Assembly (NCBI GenBank): GCA_963921825.1
Contig: OY997592.1
Span: forward strand, 30,979,730 to 31,043,729
Reading direction: 5' to 3'
Source: Erodium maritimum
Lineage: Eukaryota > Streptophyta > Magnoliopsida > Geraniales > Geraniaceae
Length of the DNA stretch: 64,000 nucleotides
Below the pieces are notes generated by a model, which worked only from the letters and a program-made list of their open reading frames with translations, did not search any database and was not told the DNA's origin. Shown piece by piece: positions 11,818-23,059 of the stretch. The translations under genes and the position numbers were made by a program. Each line of letters starts with the position of its first letter. The stretch's first letter is position 1.

Positions 11818-11822
11818 ACATG
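11818..11822. repeat. 5-bp target duplication of solo LTR (left copy)
   Basis: ACATG here and at 14501-14505 flank the solo LTR exactly, as expected for an LTR retrotransposon integrase. Confidence 0.88.
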
Positions 11823-14500
11823 TGTCACGCCCCAAATCCTGTTTTAACCAGACTCGAGACGTGAACCCAGAAAATAAATAATAAAAGACAATTTAAAAGA
11901 AATAAGTTCTAAAATAATAACCCGAAACCACAAATATGATAAAACGAGTCAACAGCTCGAAAGTCCAGTAATAACAATGTTTAATAAAAGTAGACAAACA
12001 CGTCACTAGACCATACTAGCCTAAGACCCTCGCTAGCTCCCAAGCTCCGAGAATCTCGCTAGACCATATCTCGCTCAAGACCTGTAGCTAGAAAACTAAA
12101 GGGGTGAGCTTTCGCTCAGTAGGAAAAGTAGTTAAGGTGATGAGTATCCGCTCACCACCACTAGTAATCGTCCAATTAGGGCATACTAGCAAGGCACAAC
12201 CACTAACGACAAACACGGAAACCACACAATCACAACTCATACTTACATGACCAATATCACACTCAAATCACATTACTTATCCAATCCTCAAGCATACATC
12301 ACATAGTAAAGCAATCACACATCCCGTACAGCAGTCCTCGAACTCCGCCGGCTGTTCATACTCTGACTCAACCATATCGTACCGGATCACACAGCATCGG
12401 CCTAGATATCTTCTCGGAACCACATCAGGGCACAATCACACTACATCATACCGGATCACACAACATCGATCTAGATGTCTTCCCGGAACCGCATCGAGGC
12501 ACAATCACAATACATCATACCGGTTCACACCGCATCGGCCTAGATAGCCTACACCGGCATACCCCCTCGATGTAAGTATCGTACCAGAACCACTACCCAG
12601 GGGACCACGTACGTGGGACCACACCGTCGGCCTAGATACCACCCTACACCGGCATACCCCCTCGGTGTAGGTATCATACCGGAGTACACCTCGTCTTGGA
12701 ACATACATCAAGAGAGTCTCACGCATCACCATGCCATAATTCAACCACGGCATAACAACCGAGCCAACTTACCACAACACATCACATCGGTCTATCAATC
12801 ACCCGATCATATCACAAACATTGTTTCACATCATATCAAGCATGTCACACTTGCCAACACGTAACAACATACTACACCGAGTATACCATATCATGATTTT
12901 CAATATAACAACGGATAAACCACACATCAAGCACCACAATCATAGTTCATGGCATTATAATCAACACACAACCTAAGGGATCGACATGGCCCACATGCAT
13001 TTCTACAGCACGACAATTCCCAAACTTACGGCTCGACATGGCTCGTAAGATATCCCTCATTTCACTCGTTCCTCACATCCTACATGCATACTACCATTAA
13101 ATCAAGTATTCGCAACCTATATGCATACTAGTAACTTTCCGCAATTAAACCGGTATTCGCTACTTCCCTACCTCAATAGCTTTCCAAATGCTTAGTCACT
13201 TCACGATGCCCAAAAGTCTCCTCCACCGAGCTCGGGTCCAAAGTCTAGTATCACAAATTAATACGAGAAATAAACGCATTTCAAGAGTGGTTTAAAGAGG
13301 AAAACATTCCCAATTAACCCCAAGAGGGCTCAGTTATAGGTAACCGTCCCAATTACTCGAAATCCACCAAAAAGGGCCCAAAAGGCTCACTTCTGATCTG
13401 TCACGGTTCGGGTCACGGAGCCTTGACGGGATCCGTAACGGGTCGGGTCACGGACCCGTGGTCTACACCGTCACGGTTCTTCTCACGAAGCCGTGACTTG
13501 CGCCGTCACGGTCTCCCTCACGGAGCTGTGACTTGCGCCGTCACGGTCTTCCTCACGGAGCCGTGACGTCCTGCGTCACGGTCCCTGTCACGGATCCGTG
13601 ACGGGTCTGGACAACTTCGTCCTTCTTCTTCCTCCAGCTCCGATTTCACGAAAATAAACCTCAAAACCTCCATTTTTGACCTTCCCAAACCTCCAAAACA
13701 GCTCAATAAACGTCAATACCTCACTATCCATCATGGGTCTTCATCAAAACACCAAGAATCCCATTGATTCTTATCAAAAACACCCTCTTAACTCCAAAAA
13801 TCAATCATCTAAGCTTCTAACTCAAAACCCATTGCAATCCAACCATGTTCAACCCTTTTCTTCCAAGCCCATAAACTAAATTGCAATGAAAACGAAAAAG
13901 GATTGAAGATTTACCTTAGAAATGGAGAATAGAAGAAGAAACTAGTGTTTTTGAGAGGATTTGAGAAGAAAAACAAGACAAGGTTCTTCCTTTCTCTCCT
14001 TTCTTGTTCTTCAAGCTTCAAGCCTCTCTCTCTCCCTCTCTCTATTTCTCTCTAGTTTCGGCCTCCACAAGGAATTGGGCTGAAATTGTGTCTCAGATTG
14101 CCTTAAAACCTAAACTTGAAAGGTCTCAAATGCCTCTTTTAGTTTCTTCCTTCTCCTTAGCTCAAGTGGGGGGCAAATTGGTCAAATCTCACTCATTTCT
14201 TTCCTTCCAAGCCACCATGGACATGTGTACATGTGGGGACCATCTCTAACCCAAATAAATCCAGCTCAAATGATTTAATTAGTTTTATTCCTTAATTAGG
14301 CTTAGTTTGACCCAAGTTTGACTTTTACGTAAAATTAGTCATTTGAAAGGAAACGGCCCAATTAAGCTAACCGTAAGGACGACTAAGCTTTTTGGGCCCC
14401 AGAAAGGTCCTGAATGACTTCCGGAGTCATCGGTTGACTTTTCCGGCAAAAAATCAACTTTCACCAGAATTCACCGGTTCGACCGGGGGCGGTTCTTACA
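11823..14500 (-). mobile_element. Gypsy-type solo LTR (family A), minus orientation
   Basis: Read on the minus strand it begins TGTAAGAACCGCCCCCGG and ends GGATTTGGGGCGTGACA, 2678 bp. It has no internal domain and is flanked by ACATG on both sides, so it is a solo LTR left by recombination between the two LTRs of one insertion. Relatives lie at 19213-21843 and 58515-61842. The latter adjoins a PBS and gypsy integrase remnants, which sets the superfamily. It holds a cluster of GTCACGG and CCGTGAC repeats (13385-13610). It inserted into the Harbinger transposase gene and is younger than that transposon. Confidence 0.88.
13385..13610. repeat. Quasi-palindromic tandem repeat inside the LTR
   Basis: Units of about 35 bp, each pairing GTCACGG with a CGGAGCCGTGAC-like partner, so each unit can fold on itself. 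At least four units are clear between 13466 and 13605. The same motif cluster occurs in the related LTR at about 20100-20245. Confidence 0.75.
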
Positions 14501-15141
14501 ACATGATTGTAGAGGAAGAGCGTGACTGGTACGAGTACGGGGATGATGAGTTGTTGTACGAGCAACCTTCAGAAATGCCGAATTGGACACCACCGGAACG
14601 ATGTCACCAAGGAGGGCCATTGGCATACCAGCAACTAGTGGATTGTCAACAAAGTGTCACAAATCATCAGACCCACATGCAACTACAAAATGATCTTATG
14701 GATCACTTATGGGGTCTATATGGAGCTGGTTTCCGTGAAGACGAGTAGTCGTTTGTACTCTTGGAGCTGGTTTTTGGGTTGTATTAAAAGGGGATGAATA
14801 AAAGTTCAAGTTCATTTTTATTCATGTTAAATTTATTTATTATTTTTTTATTGCCATTATTATTTTTTCACATTTGTTTATATTTTATATAATTTAAACG
14901 GTTACTGATAAAGAATTAAATAAAACAGTAAAATATCAATTAATTAACCACTCAGCATACAGTCAGCACAAGGGACTCTGTGAGCCTTGTTGCAAAACAC
15001 CCACTATTCTGAGTCCCTAGTCCAATCAGTACAAGAGACTCAAGACAAGGGACTCGTCAAGGGCCTTTCCATTATACATGCTCTTAGACCGAACAGATCC
15101 ACATTACTACTGACTGACGCTCTAAGCTAAGCTTGTTCCAT

Positions 15142-15151
15142 TATATATAAA
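15142..15151 (+). promoter_or_regulatory. Probable TATA box of the lectin receptor kinase
   Basis: TATATATAAA lies 34 bases before the ATG at 15185. With usual plant spacing the transcription start would fall near 15175, leaving a very short leader. It is only 56-59 bp from the Harbinger right end, so any upstream promoter elements now lie within or beyond the transposon. Confidence 0.6.
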
Positions 15152-15184
15152 CCACGAGTCTCTACTTGCTATCTCTACACTGCC

Positions 15185-17113
15185 ATGGGACCATCTTCCC
15201 TACGGGCCCTGTTTTTGATCTTCATTATTTTTCTTCCCTTGGGCGATTCAATTTCATTCCAAATACCTCGATTCAACCCCTATGACAAGAGCATAATCTA
15301 CCAAGGAGATGCAAAACCTTCGGTGGGAGAGATCGATTTCAATGGAATTGACTTTCTGTTTCAGACAGGGCGAGCCACATATGCTGAGAGTGTCCATATC
15401 TGGGACTCTGCCACCAGAAAGCTCACTGACTTCACCACCAATTTCTCCTTGGTCATCGACACTTATGGCCGCCCCAAATACGCCGCCGGCATCGCTTTCT
15501 TTCTGGCTCCTGTGGGATATCCGATCCCACCCAATTCCGGCGGTGGCTTTCTGGGCCTCTTCAACACCACCACCAGCGACTCCTCCCAGAACCATATTGT
15601 CCTCCTCGAGTTCGACACCTACTCCAACGGCTGGGATCCCCCTGTTCAGCACGTCGGGATCAACCGCAACTCCATCAGCTCCGCCGTCTACACTCCTTGG
15701 AACGCCAGCAGCCACGACGGCGACACTGCCCACGTCAGGATTGCTTACAACGGCACCACCATGAACCTCACCATGTCTTGGACCTACACAAACACCACCA
15801 ATCCTCTCGAAAGGTCCTCCCTTTCTTATCGGATTGACCTCAGGGAGGTTCTGCCGGAGTGGGTTACCATCGGCTTCTCCGCTGCCACCAGCCATTTTGT
15901 GGAGAGGCATAGAGTTGGGTCTTGGGAGTTCTGGTCGAGTCTGGAGTCCGAGGAACGGCGTGGACGGAGTGCAGGACAGACAAAGCTGGTGGTGGTCCTG
16001 TCCGTTTCCGCGGCAGTTGTCGCTGCCGGAGTGATTGTCGCGGTTTGGATCGCGGCGAGGAGGAAGCGGGAAAGGAAGGAGAAATCGAAGAGAATGGGGT
16101 TGACATGGATGAACAATGATCTAGAAAGAGGGGCGGGGCCGAGGAGGTTCTCCTACACGGATCTTGAATCGGCTACGCACGGTTTCTCCGCTCAGAGGAA
16201 GTTGGGGGAAGGAGGGTTCGGTGCTGTGTACAAGGGCTACCTCATCGACTTGGACATCGCGGTCGCTGTCAAGAAGATCGCGAGGGGGTCTAGGCAAGGG
16301 AAGAAGGAGTATGTCACGGAGGTGAAGATCATCAGCCAGCTGCGACACCGGAACCTGGTGCAGCTCATAGGTTGGTGCCACGACAGGGGCGAGTTCTTGC
16401 TCGTCTACGAGTTCATGCCCAAGGGTAGCCTCGACGCTCACCTGTTTGGCAAGAAAGCCTCTCTTGCTTGGCCTCAAAGGTACCGGATAGCCCTTGGCTT
16501 GGCGTCCGCCTTGCTGTATCTGCACGAAGAATGGGAACAATGCGTGGTGCATAGGGACATCAAGTCTAGTAACATAATGCTGGATTCGGGATTCAATGTC
16601 AAGCTTGGCGATTTCGGGCTGGCTCGACTCATGGATCACGACTTGGGTCCTCAGACTACTGGCTTGGCGGGCACTCTGGGGTACATGTCTCCGGAATACA
16701 TAAGCACGGGCAGGGCCAGCAAGGAATCTGACGTGTTTAGCTTTGGAGTGGTTACATTAGAGATTGCCACCGGAAGAAAGTCGGTTGATCCCATAATGGA
16801 GGACTCCGAGATGGGTCTGGTGGATTGGGTTTGGGGTCTCTACGGAAGGGGAGAGCTTGCGCTTGCTGTTGATGGAAAAATGAGCTCGGATGTTGATGAG
16901 GAGCAGATAAAGTGCTTGATGATTGTCGGATTATGGTGTGCTCATCCGGATCACAAGTGTAGGCCATCCATTAGGCAAGCGCTCCAACTTCTTAATTTGG
17001 AGACGGCAATGCCCGATCTTCCGGGGGAGAAGCCAATGCCTATCTACCGTGTGCCCTTAGCATCAACAAGTTTTGGTGAACCCTTCACGACCACTTCAAT
17101 TTCAGAGGCTTAG
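15185..17113 (+). CDS. L-type lectin-domain receptor kinase, intact and intronless
   Basis: A plasma-membrane receptor-like kinase of 642 aa, a normal length for this family, which is usually intronless. Residues 1-22 are a signal peptide. A legume-lectin domain spans about 23-250, with the metal-site pattern LEFDTYSN (141-148) and WDPPVQHVGIN (150-160). Residues 267-291 form one membrane helix followed by a basic stop-transfer stretch. The Ser/Thr kinase (about 335-605) has the glycine loop GEGGFGAVYK (341-350), lysine 363, the HRDIKSSN catalytic loop (456-463) and DFG (476-478). All look functional, so an active kinase is expected. The ATG has a good context (GCCATGGG) and directly precedes the signal peptide. 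LecRKs act in defence and development signalling; the ligand here is unknown. The closest type is perhaps clade IX-like, which I cannot settle by eye. Confidence 0.96.
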   Translation: MGPSSLRALFLIFIIFLPLGDSISFQIPRFNPYDKSIIYQGDAKPSVGEIDFNGIDFLFQTGRATYAESVHIWDSATRKLTDFTTNFSLVIDTYGRPKYAAGIAFFLAPVGYPIPPNSGGGFLGLFNTTTSDSSQNHIVLLEFDTYSNGWDPPVQHVGINRNSISSAVYTPWNASSHDGDTAHVRIAYNGTTMNLTMSWTYTNTTNPLERSSLSYRIDLREVLPEWVTIGFSAATSHFVERHRVGSWEFWSSLESEERRGRSAGQTKLVVVLSVSAAVVAAGVIVAVWIAARRKRERKEKSKRMGLTWMNNDLERGAGPRRFSYTDLESATHGFSAQRKLGEGGFGAVYKGYLIDLDIAVAVKKIARGSRQGKKEYVTEVKIISQLRHRNLVQLIGWCHDRGEFLLVYEFMPKGSLDAHLFGKKASLAWPQRYRIALGLASALLYLHEEWEQCVVHRDIKSSNIMLDSGFNVKLGDFGLARLMDHDLGPQTTGLAGTLGYMSPEYISTGRASKESDVFSFGVVTLEIATGRKSVDPIMEDSEMGLVDWVWGLYGRGELALAVDGKMSSDVDEEQIKCLMIVGLWCAHPDHKCRPSIRQALQLLNLETAMPDLPGEKPMPIYRVPLASTSFGEPFTTTSISEA

Positions 17114-18289
17114 TATGTATGTCAAGTATCAACTCTACCACTCTACTTCTTTATGAGATATGATAGCAACAATGTTGAGACATAAAGTAGCAATTATCAA
17201 CCCAAATAACATATATGTATACATCCACGACTGATTACTAGAGTTATTTCTTTAGAGACCATGTCGGAAAGAAGAAAGATCAAACCAAAGTAAATTTCAG
17301 TCAAACCTGGTTAGATATGTTTCTATACTAGGGTTTATTGTCAAAACCTACTCTAAATAATCGTCTATGACATAAAAAAAATCTTATCTTTTGTCCACAT
17401 TTCTATGGGCATTTTTTTTATCGGTAAAGACATGTTATAAAAACCCGTTCTTTGAAATAAAGAAAAGGCGATGAAGGTACAACTTAAAGAGCATTCCACA
17501 AAGGGAACCTCAACCATGAATCCTCAATACATTGAGGATGATCGGATCGATACTCAGCTCGTCCACAACAACCAACTAGGGCATACCGAAAAAGGCATCT
17601 CAGACCAGCAAAACCAGAAAGCACCAAAACCAACAAACCGAGTACTACCAACAAGCACAACCTCAAACAAGTGGACACCACACAAGACAAGCCCTACAAA
17701 CACTAACCAAGGGCCAACAAGGGGCAACAGACCTAAGGAGGGCACAACCAGTAACAAGGATACAAACAACCAATAAGAACAATGTAACAAGCCTAAACAG
17801 ATACCTACATGGGCCTAGACCAGAATAGATAATAGAACAAACAAACCAGTAGGCACAAAAACAGAAAGAACCTACAAGTAAAACCTTAAAAAAAAACTCA
17901 ACCCTTCAAGGGTCGATTCACTTTTAGAGTGGAGGGGCACGAATAGCTCAGCCCTTCAAGGGTCAGAGGATTCACCTGTGTCACACCCTCAGGTATTGTT
18001 CATCGGTCCGAATAGGTAGCCTAGCTGGGTCCCCTGAAGGATTGTTCTTCGGCTTATTTAAGAGGATTTGCAGTCTTTATTCTGTTTTTTCCTTTGGTTT
18101 TTTTCAGGCTGCGTCCCATCTTTAGTTCCTTTTTTTCAACTTCGTGGTTATCGTCGTTTCTTTGGCTCTCTTTTGGTTCTTTCCTTATCGAAAAGTGATC
18201 TTTGATGATAATTTTTTTTCTGTGTTTATCCCAAAAAAATAGCTCATGGAGAAGGAGCCAATGGCTCATTCCAAATCCAAAGACGCTTT
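17114..18289. other. Intergenic region with a possible LINE 3' tail
   Basis: No gene recognised. The plus strand at about 17411-17425 (TTTTTTTTATCGGTAAAG) reads on the minus strand as CTTTACCGATAAAAAAAA, similar to 3' ends of plant LINEs, so 17411 to perhaps 18050 could be a minus-strand LINE 3' fragment. At 17900-17970 the phrase CCCTTCAAGGGTC occurs twice. A T-rich stretch ending TTATCCCAAAAAAA at about 18220-18238 may be another retroposon tail on the plus strand. No target duplications were found for either. Confidence 0.35.
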
Positions 18290-19207
18290 CACCTTATCCA
18301 TGACATGAGACACGAGTATTTCTCAACTACCAAGGTAGATCTTAGTCCTACGACAATGACATCACCATACTATCTATATGAGTATATTCATGTCTTGACA
18401 TAACTAAACGCTACTCCTGACAAGATAGTTATCAGGGTTATGATCGGATGTGTGTACGCACATATGAGGTACATGGGTGATGGTCATATGGACTTGTCAC
18501 TTGTGATCATACAAGTAAGATAAGGACACCTTTGACGAGTAGGGGATTGTAAAAGAAGCATGTCCATGCGTGTGATTTGTCATTTACAATCTGACGTCGA
18601 GATAAAGAGAACTTATGGAATGAATTAAAAAGAGGATGATGCTTCTATGCCTTTTTCTCAATCATTACAACCGCAAAACGACAAGATGATGAGATCACTT
18701 ATGGTAACAGGATCTGACATGTATAAATTCAAGACCTCGTATGACTTGGGTAGTTATGTGCATTTCTAGGATTTACCCATTACTTGCGAATGAAATGATA
18801 ATTTTGTTCTCACTACCGACGTCATATGAACCGTATAGGGTCACACACAATAGAGTAAAGACCACGACGAAATGAACCTTACAGGTTCAACTTAAATAAA
18901 TCGACAAAATTATATTTGATATAACGAAACCCAATCATTTAATTATTTTCTCATAGGATGTTGTCATTATTTGTATATTATTGTCTTGCATAATAATTAA
19001 ACAAAACAAATAAAAGCCCCCAAAATATATAAATATATGGGTTTGGCCAAACACCCCTATTGGGCAATAAGGGAATTCGGCCAACCCTATATTTAAATAT
19101 ATTATTAGTATTTTTTTAATTAAATTAGAAGAAGATAAGTACATTAATCTAGAATGTCAAGATACAAAAGGGAATTCTAGTTTGACTATAATCAAGGAAG
19201 CAAGACA
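18290..19207 (+). mobile_element. Old copia-like LTR relic, left part
   Basis: Phrases such as GATGATGCTTCTATGCCTTT, CTCAATCATTACA and TATAGGGTCACACAC resemble phrases in the intact copia LTR at 23060-24746 (GATGACGGCTCTATGCCTTA, CTCAATCAGGATA, AAGGGTCACACC). The likeness is partial, so this would be an ancient related LTR. It was later split by the gypsy solo LTR at 19213. No coding sequence is present. Confidence 0.42.
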
Positions 19208-19212
19208 TCTCT
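19208..19212. repeat. 5-bp target duplication of solo LTR (left copy)
   Basis: TCTCT here and at 21844-21848 exactly flank the solo LTR. Confidence 0.85.
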
Positions 19213-20099
19213 TGTAAGAACCACCCCCGGTCGATCCCGGTCGAACCGGAGGTTTTCGGCGAAAGTTGACTTTTTGTCGGAAAAGTCAACTGATGACTCC
19301 TGGAGTCATTCAGGACCTTTCCGGGGCCCACAAAGCTTATTCGTCATTACGGTTAGCTTAGTTGGGCCGTTTCCTTTCCGTTGACTGTAATATTGGGAAA
19401 AGTCAACCCGGACCTTTTATCAGTGAAACGCGGTCCGATTAGAGAATAAGCGTAAGTAATTAAGTGATCTGGATTTATTTGGGCTAGGAATGGTCCCCAC
19501 TTGGACATGTGTCCCTTTTTTCTTGGAGGGGAAGAAAAGGGGGTCAGAAGGACTCATATGCCCTTAAATGGTTGGTCTTGAGAAGTGGGAAGTAAATGGG
19601 TAGTTTGGAGAATTTCTCCTTTAGGGTATATGACTCATTGTGGGTGAAATTTCAGCCATTATTATATTGGTGGCCGAAATTGGAAGAGAGGAAGAAGAAA
19701 ATTAGTTTTGGAGACTTGAAGAAGAAAGGAGGAAAATTGGTAGCTTTACCCCATTTGTTACCCAAAATCTCTCAAAATCTCTTGATTCTTCATCTAATCT
19801 TCATCCTCAAGGTAAATCTCTCTTCCTTTTTCGTTTTGGGTGTTGTTAGTTCATGGGTTTTGAAGAAAATTATGAACAAATGGTTGGGTTTTGGAGTTTG
19901 GTGTTTGGATGATGAAGTTTTGGAGGAAAGTGATGTTAGATGATTGATTTTGTTGAGTTTTGTGGAGTTTTGATGAATACCCATGGTGGGTTTCGAAGTA
20001 GAGACGTTTAGGGACTATTTTTGGAGCGTTGGATGATCATCAATGGAGGTTTTTGGGTTATTTTCGTGAAAATCGCGGTTGGAGGAAGAAGAAGACGGA

Positions 20100-20245
20100 A
20101 CAGTGCTGAACCGTCACGGATCCGTGACGGGAACCATGACGGGAGACGTCACGGCTCCGTGAGGGAGACCGTGATGGCGTCAGTCACGGCTCCGTGAGGA
20201 GAACCGTGACGGCGCAGCCCACGGATCTGTGACCAGATCCGTGGC
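20100..20245. repeat. Quasi-palindromic GTCACGG and CCGTGAC cluster
   Basis: About four alternating copies of GTCACGG and CCGTGA in both directions within 145 bp. It corresponds to the cluster in the sister LTR at 13385-13610. Confidence 0.75.
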
Positions 20246-20566
20246 AGACCTGAATTGGGCGTTTTGGGCCCATTTTGTTGAATTTTGAGTAATTGGAACG
20301 GTTATCCATAGCCGGGTCCTTTTGGGGTTAATTGGGAGTTTTTCCTCTTTGAGCCTTTGTGAATTACTCTTAATTCGGGTGTTGTTTTGTGATCCAAGAC
20401 TTTGGACCCGAGCTCGGAGGAGGAGGAGACGTTTGGACTTCGTGACGAGACGGAGGGGAAGCTAGCCAGGTCGTCAGCAGCTAGGAGTTGAGGGTTGGTC
20501 ACTTTTGAGGTAGGGGAAGTAGCGAATACCGGTTTAATTGCGGAAAGTTACTAGTATGCTTTTAGA

Positions 20567-20594
20567 ATAATAATAATAATAATAATAATAATAA
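20567..20594. repeat. (AAT)n microsatellite
   Basis: Nine AAT-type trinucleotides in a row inside the solo LTR. Confidence 0.9.
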
Positions 20595-21848
20595 CCGGAA
20601 AGGTCCTAGTTCGCATATAGGATGTGATTCACTAGAATAACCGCTTTCAATTACATTAATAACCGGACGAGTCCTAGTTTGCATATATGATGTGATTCAC
20701 TAGATTAATCGCTTTCAATTGCTGGGAAATTGTCGTGCTGGTAGAATGGCCATGTCGAGCCTTAGGGTTGCGTGTTGATTGTGATGCCATGATCTATGAT
20801 TGAGATGCATGATTGCTTGTTGTAGCTGTTGATTAGTTTGAGAGTCATAATTAAGATATATTCGGTGTAGCATGTTGTGGCTATGTGTGGGCAAGTGTGC
20901 CGTGTTTGATGTGATGTGAATCTTTGGTTGTGATATGATCGGGTGAGTGATAGACTGATTTGTGTGTTATGGTGTTTTGGCTCGGTTAGTATACCGTGGT
21001 CGAGTTATGGCATTATGATGCGTGTTATCCTCTTGATGTGTGTTCCAAGAGGAGGTGTGTCCGATATGATACCTACATTGAGAGAGTATGCCGGTGTAGA
21101 GTATCGAGGACGAGGACGGTTTAACCTTTACCCTGATGCTATGTGGTCCGGGAAGGCGTACGACCGAGGTATGTGCGGTCCGTTATGCGTGAGGCCCCGA
21201 TTCTACGTGACGGGAAGACTTCCGACTGATTGTATTGCCGGTCAGGTATGTTACCCCAAGTCTACGTGACGGGAAGATATCAGGACCGATGCTTCGTGTT
21301 CCGGTACGATATAAATAAGACGGGCTGTGATAGCCGGTGATGTTGGGAACGGTTGTACTAAGTTATGTGTTGTTCTGTTGTGTGTTCTGTGCGTTGCATT
21401 ATTTGTGATTATGGTCTTACGAGGGTAATTGGTGGTTGGTACTTGTCCCGTGGGCGTTGCTGATAGCTATGCTTTGCTAGTATGCCCTAATTGGACGGTT
21501 ACTCGTGGTATTGAACTCATGTTCATAACCTTAACTACTTTTCCTACTGAGCGAAAGCTCACCCCTTTACTTTGTTGTCTTTCAGGTGTTGAGCGGGATT
21601 TGTACTAACTGGATGCTCGATGCTTGGGAGCTAGCGAGGGTCCTAGGCTAGCTTCTCTAGAGACGTACCGTTATCTTTTATTGAACTCTTTCACTGGGTG
21701 TTTTTACCGAGCTGTTGACTCATGTTATTATTTGGAGATTTAAAACTATTATTTGAGACTCGTTTTGGTATTAAATCGTTTTATTTATTATTTATTTAAG
21801 TTCACGTCTCGAGTCCGGTCAAAACCGGATTTGGGGCGTGACATCTCT

Positions 21849-22413
21849 TTTTGTACATTTCCTATTCTAATTGGATTTGGTTTATGTTAAACCAAGCCTT
21901 ATAAATAACAGATTAGGGGAAAAATTCATAAGCTATTGAGCTACAAATTTCAACCCCCACCTATATAGAGCAAAAGTGAATTCGTTCAAGACTACTTTTT
22001 TTCATCAGCAATTTGTATTAAGATACCTTGCCTTAACCATGGTAAACCCCCAAGCAATGCATTTAAAGGACAAGGCAGAGATAAACCTCCAAGTGATGCT
22101 TACAAACAAAGGCTACCGTAACCAAAATACCTAGAGCAAAGTAACTTGTAGTGCAAGCAATCACAACCCACAATAATAAAACATTAAAATCAGTACAAGC
22201 TTAACAAGGGTAAAATACAAATACCTACCCCAAACTTGTAGAGTTTAACTGATACTTACCATAATTTTTTTTTTAACTGATACATACTCAGATGTTTAGT
22301 TATATAACAAATAGTCAAAGCCGTCAGCTAAAATGACGAAAATACCCTCAACTACACTTAAATAATTATTTTAAAAAATATAAAAAAAAAATCACTTTTG
22401 TTATATATATATA
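21849..22413. other. Right part of the old LTR relic and unassigned AT-rich DNA
   Basis: Sequence beyond the solo LTR target duplication. The first ~170 bp may continue the copia-like relic from 19207. The remainder is AT-rich and ends in a short (TA)n run (22402-22413) next to the foldback element. No gene seen. Confidence 0.35.
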
Positions 22414-23031
22414 GTGTGTTTTTGTTGAGAACTCCCAATTGGAGTGCGAACTGCGAACTCCAACTGGGAGAATGACACATGGCAGATTTTTTGATGGAAC
22501 ATTTTTTTTCCCAAGTTCGCTATTTTAATCAATCCCGCTTCGTTTTAACTCCGGTTTTTTTTTATTCTTGCACCATTATTTTTATTTTTCCAAGATCTAT
22601 CTATAGAGATGCATATTGAATATATTTGGAGCACAGGAAATAAAAATATGAAAAGTGTGACGTAATGTGAATCGGATGAACATAGAAAATGTAAATCCAT
22701 AGGAATAAAATATAAATGTGCGGAATAAAAATGTAATTACTTTTTATTTCTGTAAAATTACATTTTGCCTGTGTAGATACGCCATACTTTTCCTATTTTG
22801 TTTTTCCGTGCTCCAAATATATTCAATATGCAATTCTATATATAGATCTTGGAAAAATAAAAATAATGGTGCAAGAATAAAAAAAATCGGAGTTAAAACG
22901 AAGCGGGAATGATTAAAGTAGCGAACTCGAGAAAAAAATAAATGCTTCATCCAAATTTCTGCCATGTGTCATTCTCCTAATTGGAGTTCGCATTTCTCAC
23001 CCTAATTTGGGTTCGTAGCTGAAACCTTCCG
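22414..23031. mobile_element. Foldback (long palindromic) element, copy 1
   Basis: About 620 bp that folds back almost end to end. The left arm (22414-22650) carries CATGGCAGATTTTTTGATG, TCCCGCTTCGTTTTAACTCC, TTCTTGCACCATTATTTTT, CCAAGATCTAT and CATATTGAATATATTTGGAG. The right arm (22795-23031) carries each of these in reverse complement and reverse order. Both sides touch (TA)n. No coding potential. Related elements with the same core blocks lie at 35425-36151 and about 37262-37790. Confidence 0.85.
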
Positions 23032-23059
23032 TATATATATAGGGTTGGAATCAGGTACA

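Larger units (their letters stand above)
10681..14748 (+). pseudogene. PIF/Harbinger DDE transposase, interrupted
   Basis: The DDE nuclease would cut and rejoin the transposon ends. The start at 10681 opens a short repeat (PTYEEM three times, 10693-10790) and a basic helix. The frame then shifts near 10865 into the main frame (10878-11820). This holds LMSYYFVDQ, FRRRFRM, catalytic GSLDCMHRKW (first D), a second D in NNDINVL and the E of KDIERAFGVLQARW. An in-frame TAG stands at 11574-11576 inside INGHR/DRPYYLVDD. The protein breaks at HNM when the solo LTR begins. The last part resumes at 14501 as IVEEERDWYEYGDDE and ends at 14748. The catalytic residues look kept, but the frameshift, the stop and the LTR insertion each inactivate it. 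Confidence 0.88.
10292..15083 (+). mobile_element. PIF/Harbinger DNA transposon, split by a solo LTR
   Basis: The terminal inverted repeats are GAGCACACACAACGGG at the left and, read inward from the right end, GAGCATGTATAATGGA. The flanks are TTA at 10289-10291 and TTA at 15084-15086, the 3-bp duplication typical of this superfamily. Without the solo LTR at 11823-14500 the element is about 2.1 kb. It carries only the DDE transposase; the Myb-like second gene of autonomous PIF/Harbinger elements is not present. The left end is GC-rich with nested CGGCCCGCGG-type inverted motifs. The right end lies about 100 bp from the start codon of the lectin receptor kinase. Confidence 0.88.
19213..21843 (+). 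mobile_element. Gypsy-type solo LTR (family A), plus orientation
   Basis: Begins TGTAAGAACCACCCCCGG and ends GGATTTGGGGCGTGACA, 2631 bp, flanked by TCTCT on both sides, without internal domain. It matches the family of 11823-14500 and 58515-61842. It contains the GTCACGG and CCGTGAC cluster (20100-20245), an (AAT)n run (20567-20594) and a leader-like, pyrimidine-rich stretch before 19812. Exact target repeats indicate a modest age. Confidence 0.88.

Noticed and set aside
15254-15910. 218-codon open frame antisense to the lectin receptor kinase
   Set aside because: It lies opposite the GC-rich lectin domain, has no recognisable domain and is a shadow of the real gene.
16121-16639. 172-codon antisense open frame within the kinase domain
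   Set aside because: Shadow of the conserved kinase codons; no independent support.
17471-17776. 101-codon open frame downstream of the receptor kinase
   Set aside because: Low-complexity Asn, Thr and Gln-rich translation in AT-rich DNA, without family resemblance.
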